This document shows positions 54,701 through 64,000 of a stretch of 64,000 nt of DNA, piece by piece (positions within the stretch are counted from its first letter, which is position 1; each line of letters begins with the position of its first letter). The stretch is taken from contig NC_092675.1 in NCBI RefSeq assembly GCF_964355755.1, positions 4,186,312 through 4,250,311 on the forward strand, read 5' to 3'. The notes beneath the pieces were generated by a model. That model was not told the origin of the DNA and made no database searches. It saw only the letters and a program-made list of their open reading frames with translations. The position numbers and the translations under genes were made by a program. This stretch comes from Antedon mediterranea (lineage: Eukaryota; Echinodermata; Crinoidea; Comatulida; Antedonidae).

Positions 54701-57700
54701 TTTCTATTGATTGCGTTTGTCCATTTATATAATGATAAAGTATAATATAAAAGACGCCTTGAAACTTTCATCCGTCGGGCTGGTAAAATGATTGGTCTGG
54801 AACTGCCTTCCATTACCGATGTGCACCTAGAACACCTCCAGAAAGATTTCGAACGCATTGAGTCGGATGCCTCTCATCCTCTCCACAAAGTGATCATAGA
54901 CCAACTTAATCCAAATCCAAGTGGTAGATTGAGGCTCCTCAGTGTGAAAACAAATCGATATGCCAAATCCTTTATTCCCTCTGGTATCATCCAGTACAAC
55001 AGGAAGTCAAGAAGATAATTTTATCTTGTATTTTTTTAGATGTTTTTATATGAATGGTTTTATGCTATATTTGTTTTTATTGTGTTTTCTTTGTTATTAT
55101 GACGAGCAATGAATTTCCTTTTTGAGGATCAATAAAAGTTATCTTATCTTATCTTATGATAGCCTTATACTCTCATATGTATTGTTCAAATTTAATTTTT
55201 CCAAGAAAGAATATATAGAAATGTGTTGAAATTAATATTATGTTAGGTTATAGTTAAATGAACTTATTAAACTTTGGGTTATTTTATAACTAATCTACTG
55301 GTTGCCGTAAGTCTTCTCAATTTTTAAATAATAATTTTAGGCCTACCTGTAAACTAAAAAATACTCAAACTTACGTGCAAACTTTTCTAAAGCAATGAGA
55401 GCAAACATTAAGACTACAGCATTTAACTAAGGTAATTGAACATAAATAGAAATGAAAACAAAAATGTTCAGTTTAGTTTCAATTTGGAGAGTCTGGTTTT
55501 GGTTACATCATTCATTCATAATTTATTGTTTCACATAAAAAAATTAATACAATAGTTCAAAATTAGCATATTTATTTGTATCCTATAAAATATGTAAATG
55601 ATAGTATAGTCTCTTGGTTAAGCACCCAATGTACTATTATAACTTTTTAAAATAGGCCTACCAGTCTATGAATTGTATTACCATTAACATGTGCTTATCA
55701 ACGTCTAGACTATCAAATTACATTTACTTTTATGTACGTTAATGAATTGTATTGTTTCAAGCAAGGTTTTATCTTCGAACAATTAATTTAACAAAGACAA
55801 TTCCATACATATTCATAAAGTACATGACGGATGTATATTTCTTATATATCTTTCGTAATGCTTCTATGTACATCTGATACCAACACTCCTTCTCCTTCTC
55901 CTTCTCCTTCTCCTTCTCCTTCTCCTTCTCCTTCTTCCCTAGATTCCTTGTCTAGGGCATTATACTGTCATGACCTATCCCTCAGTGATAATTCACCAAC
56001 AAACTTCTCAATTAATATATGCACTCTGTACTGTTAAATTGCAGTTCGTTAAAAAGTAATCTATATACCATTATTGTATGGCATATTCACACGCATTTAT
56101 GATCCAATATCACTAAAATGGCAATTATGTAATCGTATCGGTAGAATTTTAACGGAGCTTTTGTTGCCGCTGCACCACGCCGCCTTTACAATAGGGAAAG
56201 AGATCGCATTTTAAAGCCTATTTTCCTGCATGATAACTCATTAGAGTAATCACGAAACGATTGTGTACGTGTGCTTCTAGTTGTCAAGACCTTTGGTATA
56301 CTCAAACGTGGACTAGTAGCTCAACAAATGGGATTTATGTGGAATAGATTATGTATGAAAAGATTAAATAAATAAATTACTTAAGATGCATTATTCATTC
56401 ATAGAGAAATTAAGTGTTGGTTTTTAAAACCTTTTTTTAATGGCAATGGAAGCAAATTCAATGGAATCAACGCACATATAATACTGGTGCACCACCTTTC
56501 TTGGGTTAAACACCTGTAACGGAATATATATAACTAATATATTCCATTTTCAAATAAATTGTAGACAATCTTTTTTTATATAGGTATTTGCCTACGTAGG
56601 ACCATCACTGTTTGGAATCAATTTCTATTTGATCTATGTACATAGATATATAGTTGGATTTTTTTTACTGATCTTGCCAAATGCTGAGTGAAATTGACAT
56701 TGTAACATTTATATTTTTTTATTTTAGTACTGTAGACATATTGTATTGGTAATTATTAATTGTAATTTACAAAAAAAAAAAATCCAGTTTGGAGTGTAGT
56801 GTGGCTTGGTGGTTATGATGCTTGGCAACCACTAGGGTCCTGGATTCAAGACCCGTCACATGTCAGGATTTTTTCTAAGGACAAAATTACAACTCCACTA
56901 CCGAAGACTTGTAATAAGACTTTGTTTATGTAGAGCATCTTGTGTATATGTTTGTCTTGTGAACCTCTGAGGGTCCCTAATGATCAGCAATTGCTGGTGC
57001 TAAAAGACATACACAGCAGCACATGGTTGAATTGTATGTTGAACCATTGAATAAATATTTCTCCATGGTTGAACTGTAGTGAAAACAAGACCATATACAT
57101 GGCTGCAGTCACGTGCTCAAGCTAGTGTTTACTGACCGACCGACCAACCAACCGACCTACCAACCGACCGACATAGTGAGCTGTAAAGTCGCGTTGCACG
57201 CGACCAATTGTGACATTAAGTTACAAATAAAAAAAACGACATTATATAAAAAAAGAGCAGTAAAACAAGAATGGACAGAAAAAAATATACCCTTGTAATA
57301 TCTTTTGATAATATTAATAATATCAAAACACCTGTACGCACATGTCCAATATGAAAAACAAGTGATTAGATACTTTTAAGAACCTAATAAATGACAGAAA
57401 AAAATATTTTAATGGTAAAATCGATTGTATTCTAGACCTGGACACGGAAATTAACTAACTATTAGAGGAAACAAAAATATACTGTCAGTTCTGTTTCATT
57501 ATATTATACGCAATGTTTTTCTGACATACAGAGAGAAACGCTTACCATACAGTACGTACATTAACTACTCTATACGTTCTTAATTGATCATGACAATACT
57601 TCAATCTTAAAAACTATGTCACTCCGAATTAAAGAGTGTACAGCGCTGTCAAACTTTGTGTGACAAAAAAATGTGATGTACCCATATGGACACAATGATG

Positions 57701-60700
57701 TCACATTACTACCGTATTTGGTCATATCGCTACCATATTTGGTCACATGACAAACTAGTTTGATAGTGTAGACAGAGCTTAATAGCAGTTGTGATGTCAC
57801 ATTATTGAGACTTTGATTAAAGAAAAAGCTTAATGTAAATACAGAATATTTAAAGTAACATGAAAAATAGCGCACCTAATACTAATAGAGCATCGAAGAG
57901 AACATCGAATAAAGAACCAAGTGATGCACTAATAGAGCACCGGAAATATCAAAGCGTACCTATAGTAATTGAGCGTGTGTAACACAAGTAGAACCAAAAT
58001 AGCACCGAGAAGATCAAATAAAAGATTAGAGCAACATAAATAGAGTACCGAAAACATCACCGAAGACGAGTATAGCACAAAATATACGTCAGAAACTAAC
58101 CAAAAAGTTCGCGCACAAATAAGTATAAAACAGCGTATATTCTAACAAATCGAAAAAGAACATTTTGGTATTCAAATACTTAGATTTGTTGCTGCCTTTA
58201 GTATAGACATATTAAAATGGTTATTTTATCATGACAATTATTAGCAAATGTATGTGTGCTACTATAGTTGTCTTCGTCGGCATTTTGTTTAAATTAAATT
58301 CTAATTTTCTCTTTATTGAGTCACGATTTGCGGTAAAAGAGTGGCAGTGCATATTTAACGTTGGAACATAATTTCAGACAATTTAACATAAGGTATATAT
58401 TGGGTGCATTGCCGCCAATATCATGGAATGTTTTATTCACTGCAGCAGCAGTAGCGTCATGAAACTAAGCACCCTTACGTAAAAATAAAGCAAAGGTAAT
58501 CACATATACAACATTCGATACCGTGGTTCAATAACAGACGTTGTGTAGACTATCTAACCAAAAAACATTAATTAGGTTACCAATAAATATAGAGAAGATA
58601 TCAAATTGTGTATTACCATCAAACACGATTGCATACACACGGTAGTTATATTTTGACAAAGTTTGCGCTTAACGCGAACGCGTATTAACAACAGAGTTAA
58701 GGCCCATTTACACTAGGCCTACAGTAGGAGGATAACGATCGACGATAAATAGACAAAGGTACATTTTTCATACATAAAACAAAAGAAATATAAAAACTTT
58801 TCATTCTAGAACTATAGAATAACCTTCTATGCTTCCTTTGATGAAAATGATATTTTCACACGTCCATTCAAATGACGTCATGAATAGTAAGAGCAATAAT
58901 ATCGTGACAATACAACGATTTTATTGTTTTTATTTATCATGACGTCATTTGATTGGAATTTTAAAAATATTATTTTATAAAAGACAGCATAAATGATTAT
59001 CCTGTAGTTCTAGAACGAAAACCTTTCTAATTTCTTTTGTTTTATGTAAAAAAAAATGCATGCTTATATATTTATTGTCGATCGTTATCGTCCTAGTGTA
59101 AATGGGCCTTTAAGCTCTATCACACTATCTAGTTTGACAAAAAAAATTGTGATGTGCCCAAATATGGTAGTGTTATGCTTAAATACAGTTTTATGACACC
59201 ATCATGTCCATATATGGGCACATCCCATTTTCTTCTTGTCACATAAAGTTTGGTAGTGTAGACAATGCTTAAAAGGAGAGCTTCAAATAACACCCTTTAT
59301 CAAGTATACATACTGTATGTACAGCTCCTTAGAAATGGGCAGTTTGGAAATGTTGACTATTACCAATACAATCCGTGTGGTAAAGATCAGAAAACTAAGT
59401 TTATAATGAAATGTTATGTAGTTGCCTTTGTATTTATAATATGAATATTCATACACATCATAGTATGTTATTTTGTAAAGCTTTTGTAATGTGTGGTAAA
59501 TAATTATTATTAATTAAATATCATTACAGGTTCGCAAGAATTAATTAGAAAGACCGTAATGGTATTATTAGTTATTTATTAATCACTTACATACCTGTGA
59601 CTATTCTGGTAATTACTTCATGATTGCTTATATTGATTGCAAATTTGTAACTATTGAAACTGAATTATTCATAGAAGTTTTAGATTAATTGAAACTATTA
59701 TGTATGATTTAAAAAAAACAAAACACTTTTAAACCACGTGACGGATTAAATAGTGACCTACTTTCAATCTTCATTAACACCTTTTACCATCAATATGTCG
59801 TTAGCATCTCAAAAAGTCAGGCTTTACTATAATTTTGAACTTCCACATTACAAACTTGTGTTGTTTAATCCCCGTGTAACATAATTGTATTATGTTGACA
59901 TAATTAACGAGTGTCCTAAACGGCGCCCCGTATACCGGTCATCACATTCTGAATTACAGAGTCAAGCCTCATTCAGTTCTCGTGGGTATTCCACAAGTTA
60001 TCAAATACATTGAAGTGACATTATGGCGTGAACGGTAATTGCGTTGAAAACACTAATTGCGTTGGAAACGGTAATTGTGTTGCGTTAAAAACTCCTAATT
60101 TAATATTGATCAATCCAAAGATATACAGCTGAATTATGGGTAATTCCGTTTATTATAAAATTCTTTGAATGCTCACATGAATCTACATGATACTAATGTC
60201 ATTAAAAAAAAATTACCGACCGAAGAGGCAATTATAATCTTAATTCAGAAGTGTGATTTTTATCGTTTAATTTCAAACATGGAGAAATCATTTTAATTAT
60301 TATTGAGAAATATGAAACAAGTTTCTACTTGCTGTAAGTACAACAGTTACCAAGTAATCCAAAAGTTCAATTTAAGAATAATTATCAAGACATTTTATAG
60401 ATAATGTCGGAGGGTGAAACTAATCCTGTACTGCATCGCAAGATTAACGTAATCCAGCATATTCACGGTTTGTAACACTTTAGAGTCGTGATGAATTAAA
60501 ATCACTTGTATAGATCTGTTCGAAGAGTGACAATGTGTTTTTTTTATATAATTTATATCAATAATTTTTTCCCGATATTTATTTATAAAGGGTATATGCT
60601 TATCAGAATATTGCAATGATGTATGTGTGTTTCTATATAGCGTGTATAAATGTTAGATAATTATAGATATTGGACATAATCTAGGTCTAGGCCCTCCATC

Positions 60701-63435
60701 ATAATGTTACGTCCGGTACGGACGATAGAAGGTGAATACGACAGGTGATACCCAGCTCCCTAATTTTGTAAGGATGTACTACGAGTAGTCATTATGTATA
60801 GGCTTATTTAACACTCATTGATTACAAACCAGACTATCAGCATTAGGCCTATGCATCTTATGTTATCGCAGCAACAACAACTTGTATACAATTAGCTGTG
60901 AATTGGCCAGAGCACGCATTTAGACCACGCGCGCGCCACGACACTGATATTTCAGAATGTGTTTATGTAACGGTACGTGTACTGTTTAAATAATGTTTAC
61001 GATTGACCAGCACCTGTTTATGCGTCAACACGAAGTTAGCCTTTAAGAGCCACGGATGTCCCGAATGAACACGTTCATACCCATGAGCAATTTAGCAATC
61101 TGCAAATCACAAGTTATTCTTGCATTTATTTTACTTTTATGGTTAAATTTATTTTAGAATTTAGTACTTCAAAAGAAGTGGACTGTCCGGCCTATTATTG
61201 AAAAAAATGTTTTAGTAGGTGTACGTGTTTATGAGTTGAGTTCAGTATTACTGCTTGCCTGTGCCGTATTATACGATGAGGAGGCCTTACAACTTATACT
61301 TTACGATTGGTCGGGGGTCGTCTCATAAGCACTACACTGATTATATAAATTGGGTCAATCAATTGATTAGACCAATGACAACGCAATATCATTTTCGGTG
61401 ACTTTATAAAGAGACACGCGCGCGTACAAAAACTGATAAAATATTACTGGTACTTTATCCTGTATATTGATTTTGAAATTGATTTTGACCAAAAAATAAA
61501 TTAATCAATGAATTAGCTATAATTATTAATTTTTTTTCCATTTGATATGCTAATGTATATGGTTTACGAAATCATGATCCTAAAATATGCCCGTAATGTT
61601 ATAAGCTGCCGTTTATTACTGCAAATCACTATAATCAACGTTTAATTAATAAATTCCATTCGTTTATGGTTGGCCTACATTTCACAATACAATTAAAAAC
61701 CTTTGTAATCTTAAATTACTAAATACATATCAGTAAGATTAATGAAAAAATAATACAATTCTCTAAATATATGAATATTACTAATATTAATGAAGACCTA
61801 AGTCGTTTACTATTACCCCAACATGAGAACCTGGCTACAATGCTTATTGGTGTTACGGGGTAGTTGCTTTATTAAAATTATAATGGTCATTAGCAATTCA
61901 ATTTAAATATTTTCACTGTGATAACTCAGCTTGGGACGTCAACTAATCTACAATGAGCTAAGGAAGCAACAATTAATTAATTAAATAATTGCATTGGTAC
62001 TATAATTACCCTGTTTAGGCCCAGCCCACTCCGATCCAATCTTTCAAACATCTAGATCCTCCACTGCTTTGTAAAAAAAGATATCTGTGCCGTGTCGTAG
62101 GGCCTCTCTGAGAAGACTACTAAAAGAAAGCGAAATAAAATAGGCCTAATACAATTTCAACCTATGTATATGCCTTTAACGAATAATATAAAACGGTACA
62201 TATTGTACATAGATGTTTGGTTTGATGGCCAGGTTTTTTTCCTACTATTTACAGACTTTTTTTAGTACCCCTGGAAACTGTTGAAGTTAATGGATTCATG
62301 CTGAAGCTATGTAATTTATTGTATTTTATATAGATTTAAAAAAAAACAAAACAAAATAGTCAATTGCTGAAACTATATATAGACATTTCAGTTATCTACT
62401 GCAGCCAACAAGATGTGTTTGTTGGCACAACCTAAATTGCATTTGTGATTCTAGGTTGTCGTGGTAAATTATCATGATGTTGACAACATAATCTCTCAAG
62501 TCATAGTTTTCAAACGTCATTTGAATCGCACTTGGTGTTCAAATTATATCACACGTCATTCATATACAACCCAACTAACCTTAGCCGCTCTATTCTGAGC
62601 CCTTATAAACATCCCTAATAGAGGTTCAGTTATTACGTCACACATATCATCACAATTCTAAAACGACCTAAAACTATGAAGAAAACCAAAATATACTTAA
62701 AGCAGGGAAGTATAAAAACCTCCCTGCTTATTGGTCTACCTACAACTTGAAAAACAAATCCTTAACAAAACCATGTATTATTTTATTATTTTAATGTTTA
62801 CCGGTTGTGTTATGTATACACATTATTGCCTTAATGCAACAGATAGAGGAAGGATATTTAGAATTGTGCGTAAATCAAGTAGAACACTAAACGTTCTTGT
62901 AAATGATCTTGAATTTAAGTTTGATCATTCTGTTTTAACGCAGGTCAAACGTATTATGTCCAATCACAGCCATTCGCTGTTTGCAGAGTAAAACCTACTG
63001 TGTTCTGGCTGTGCTTAGTATCCTATCTATAACTACTAGGTGTCACAATTCATCTGTTCCCAGCTCAATATAACATATAACAAGATGAGCAATAGATAGA
63101 CTTGTTGACTTAATCAACTTATTCCATTTCATATATTGTATTTGTTGTGCTTTTTTTGTGTTTAGTAGTATGTCAAACATCAAATTTCCAATTTTTATTT
63201 TTTATGATTATTGGACAATAAACGTTTTTGAATTTGAATTTGATGCATTCAGAAATTTGGCCTTCTAATAATATTTTATTCTATTCTAGCTGTAAACTGT
63301 TCATGGAACAACAAACTGTTAATGAAGAAGCTATTTGAAGATGATAAGTATAATAATCAAGTTAGACCCGTGCTGGACACCTCTACAGTTATCAACATGA
63401 CAATGCTTTTGTATGTAGCTCAAGTTCTAGATATG
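48702..63435 (+). CDS. Probable nicotinic acetylcholine receptor-like (Cys-loop) subunit, first two coding exons, partial
   Basis: Exon 1 (48702-48747) reads MWLFRTFCLIVIGNK plus one base, then donor AAAG|GTAAGA; it looks like a short signal peptide. Exon 2 (63290-63435), after a TTCTATTCTAG acceptor, needs one base from the previous exon (G|CT, Ala). It reads VNCSWNNKLLMKKLFEDD, then KYNNQVRPVLDTSTVINMTM and LLYVAQVLDM, and ends in phase 0 at GTAATT. The pattern LL..LF....YN..VRPV..........L...Q+LD matches the N-terminal helix and first strand of nicotinic receptor subunits (YNKLVRPV, QIIDV). Such subunits form pentameric cation channels in the plasma membrane. The next exon should begin with a DEKNQ-like sequence, beyond the window. 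Phase agreement supports joining the exons, but the intron of 14.5 kb makes the link inferential. Confidence 0.5.
49425..49492 (+). repeat. tRNA-like SINE scrap
   Basis: TTAGCCAGTTGTC resembles an A-box and GTGAGTTCGATTCC a B-box about 55 bp downstream. No cloverleaf could be built by eye, so this is a decayed tRNA-derived element and not a gene. Confidence 0.4.
50489..50694. mobile_element. Tourist-like MITE, family 2, with TAA duplication and repeated left end
   Basis: The element starts AGCTTGGTTCTCACTAGGAC and ends CCTAGTGGGAACCAAGCT, with TAA on both sides (50486-50488 and 50695-50697). A second left terminus, AAGCTTGGTTCCCACTAG, lies about 44 bp inside at 50532, a partial tandem duplication of the left end. 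Confidence 0.85.
51081..51251 (+). repeat. 57-bp tandem repeat, three units
   Basis: Units begin at 51081, 51138 and 51195 (CAGCCTCAACCACGGTGGGT, CTGAGGTGGATCAGG, GCATATATCTGTTCAATCC). The third has a 3-bp deletion. A diverged fourth copy (CCTCAGCCACGATGAAGCTG) lies near 51327. Confidence 0.85.
51415..51800 (+). repeat. Pyrimidine (C/T) tract, about 385 bp
   Basis: This strand is almost purely C and T, built from CTTTTC, TTCTT and CTCCTTTT motifs with few purines. It could adopt triplex (H-DNA) structure. The Ser/Phe/Leu-rich open frames it generates are artefacts of composition. Confidence 0.9.
53920..54010. other. Weak tRNA-like stretch
   Basis: TTAGTCGATAGAGTCTCTGG with a later GATTGCAGTCG loosely recalls A- and B-box spacing. 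No cloverleaf can be drawn. It is listed only because nothing else is visible here. Confidence 0.15.
54740..55165 (+). mobile_element. LINE 3' fragment: reverse transcriptase C-terminus plus (TTATC)n tail
   Basis: The open frame reads KRRLETFIRRAGKMIGLELP, then SITDVHLEHLQKDFERI, DASHPLHKVI, SGRLRLLSVKTNRYAKSFIP and a stop after NRKSRR (55016-55018). RRAGK, HPLH, SGR..., TNR...SF.P are hallmarks of the C-terminal end of CR1/Jockey-type non-LTR polymerases. The 3' end has GAGGATCAATAAAAG followed by TTATC repeats (about 55138-55157), a typical LINE terminus. The 5' side is truncated near 54740. The frame is intact, so the insertion may be fairly recent. Confidence 0.75.
55887..55938 (+). repeat. 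(CTCCTT)n microsatellite
   Basis: About eight CTCCTT units in a row, reading as Pro-Ser repeats in one frame. Simple repeat with no other signal. Confidence 0.95.
56797..57030 (+). mobile_element. tRNA-derived SINE
   Basis: GTGGCTTGGTGGTTATGATG (A-box region) and CCTGGATTCAAGACCC (B-box) are spaced as in tRNA. The body contains TTTATGTAGAGCATCTTGTG and GTTTGTCTTGTGAACCTCTG, shared with 33556-33740. This copy has a better B-box and a longer body than that one. Confidence 0.75.
57133..57172 (+). repeat. (GACC/AACC)n tetranucleotide repeat
   Basis: Alternating GACC and AACC units with one GACCTACC interruption. Simple repeat. Confidence 0.9.
57634..57779. mobile_element. Tourist-like MITE, family 1 copy
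   Basis: The right end GATAGTGTAGACAGAGCT followed by TAA is intact. The left end is decayed to TGTACAGCGCTGTCAAAC. The internal GTGATGTACCCATATGG and TATTTGGTCACATGAC blocks belong to the family. Confidence 0.75.
58700..59109. mobile_element. Tourist-like MITE, family 3, about 410 bp, with TTA duplication
   Basis: AGGCCCATTTACACTAGG at the left and CCTAGTGTAAATGGGCCT at the right. Arms continue with GATAACGATCGACGATAAAT and its near complement. The interior also pairs (TTCATTCTAGAACTATAG with the TAGTTCTAGAACGAAA block). TTA flanks both sides (58697-58699 and 59110-59112). The right-hand TTA is also the left-hand TTA of the next MITE. Confidence 0.85.
59113..59269. mobile_element. Tourist-like MITE, family 1, abutting family 3
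   Basis: AGCTCTATCACACTATCTAG at the left and GGTAGTGTAGACAATGCT at the right, followed by TAA. It starts immediately after the TTA at 59110-59112 that ends the family 3 element. Confidence 0.8.
62820..63235 (+). pseudogene. Decayed LINE 3' end (polymerase C-terminal remnant)
   Basis: The frame reads RIFRIVRKSSRTLNVLVNDL, DHSVLTQVKRIMSNHSHSLFAE, then a stop, then NLLCSGC in the same frame. This lines up with the end of CR1/Jockey-type polymerases (L...K.I..D..HPL...F.LLPSGRR). The tail GGACAATAAACG then TTTTTGAATTTGAATTTGA resembles a LINE 3' terminus. Stops within the conserved part show that it is dead. It lies just upstream of the receptor-like exon. Confidence 0.55.
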
Positions 63436-64000
63436 GTAATTATTGATATTGATAATAATAATATGACTATAGGCCTACTATATTAATATTATACGTATTT
63501 CTTGTATGGGGATTCATATTTTCGTTCTATATGTCAAAATATAAACCGTAATTCTACTAAAAACATGGAATAATCTCCCCTGAGGAAAAACGTCCATTCT
63601 CAGCATAGTTTATAAAAATTGTATATTGTTCATTCATTACTTACAAAAAAGCATGAAGGCAATAAACCAGAACCTTGTGGGGCCGTGGTTCATAATGCAA
63701 TCTAGGTGTTACTGCAGCAGCGTCATATATAAATGTGTTTATTCATCAAACCATAATATGAAATTATAACGACATATGCACAATGATTTAGAAATAAAAA
63801 TTATGAAATGAAGTTTCATAAACCTTTTTAACTGTGTGCTATATACGATCGAATCGTTGATCGTTACTGTTTATGATTAAAGGGGTTCCTCTATAGTGGT
63901 ATTAGTGCATCTATTAGTAATCAAACCCCTATTCAACAGTGTACCATATTATTTGCTTTCGACTCTGATCTGTGGCGTTAGGTGGGCAAACATGCAATAT

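Larger units (their letters stand above)
48748..63289 (+). other. 14.5-kb putative intron or intergenic region, repeat-rich
   Basis: Between the two receptor-like exons I recognise only repeats: a tRNA-like scrap (49425-49492), MITEs (50489-50694, 57634-57779, 58700-59109, 59113-59269), 57-bp tandem repeats (51081-51251), a pyrimidine tract (51415-51800), LINE 3' ends (54740-55165, 62820-63235), simple repeats and a SINE (56797-57030). No other exon of a known family was seen. Confidence 0.5.

Noticed and set aside
62731-62991. 86-residue frame just before the receptor-like exon, considered as its signal-peptide exon
   Set aside because: Its second half matches the C-terminal end of LINE polymerases and is followed by a LINE tail. 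The exon at 48702-48747 fits the needed splice phase better.

Overview
The window is AT-rich animal nuclear DNA: short exons with GT-AG introns, dense palindromic transposon remnants, tRNA-derived SINE pieces and LINE tails. The protein sequences resemble deuterostome orthologues, and GGCCTAGGCC-type tracts are frequent. I infer a marine invertebrate deuterostome, most likely an echinoderm; the species is not identified. Homology calls rest on recalled family sequences, because no search could be run.

Region by region: (1) 1-961, minus strand: the first two coding exons of EIF2D (eIF2D/ligatin), running off the left edge. (2) 962 to about 1572: a head-to-head promoter region shared with the next gene. 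(3) 3525-36985, plus strand: a complete NIPBL/Nipped-B/SCC2 cohesin-loader gene. I rebuilt 43 coding exons whose phases all agree; they total 6669 nt, or 2222 residues plus stop. The last intron looks like a minor-spliceosome (U12-type) AT-AC intron. (4) About 36986-38140: the 3'UTR, holding a strictly 29-bp minisatellite. (5) About 38150-47900: AT-rich intergenic DNA with MITEs and a complex repeat block at 45350-47110. (6) 48702 to beyond 63435, plus strand: a probable Cys-loop (nicotinic acetylcholine receptor-like) subunit gene, of which only a signal-peptide exon and one N-terminal ligand-domain exon are visible, separated by an intron of about 14.5 kb full of repeats. The gene runs off the right edge.

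The most unusual signals are these. Three tandem arrays each multiply a 3' splice site directly upstream of a NIPBL exon (3600-4317, 20811-21057, 34351-34792). The final NIPBL intron has AT-AC ends, a consensus U12 branch site, and a 76/78-bp minisatellite inside it. At least three families of palindromic, Tourist-like (PIF/Harbinger-type) MITEs share the same terminal logic and TAA/TTA target duplications; some are nested or abutting.

EIF2D (non-canonical translation initiation and ribosome recycling) and NIPBL (cohesin loading) have no known shared pathway. Their link here is promoter sharing. The receptor-like gene is unrelated to both.
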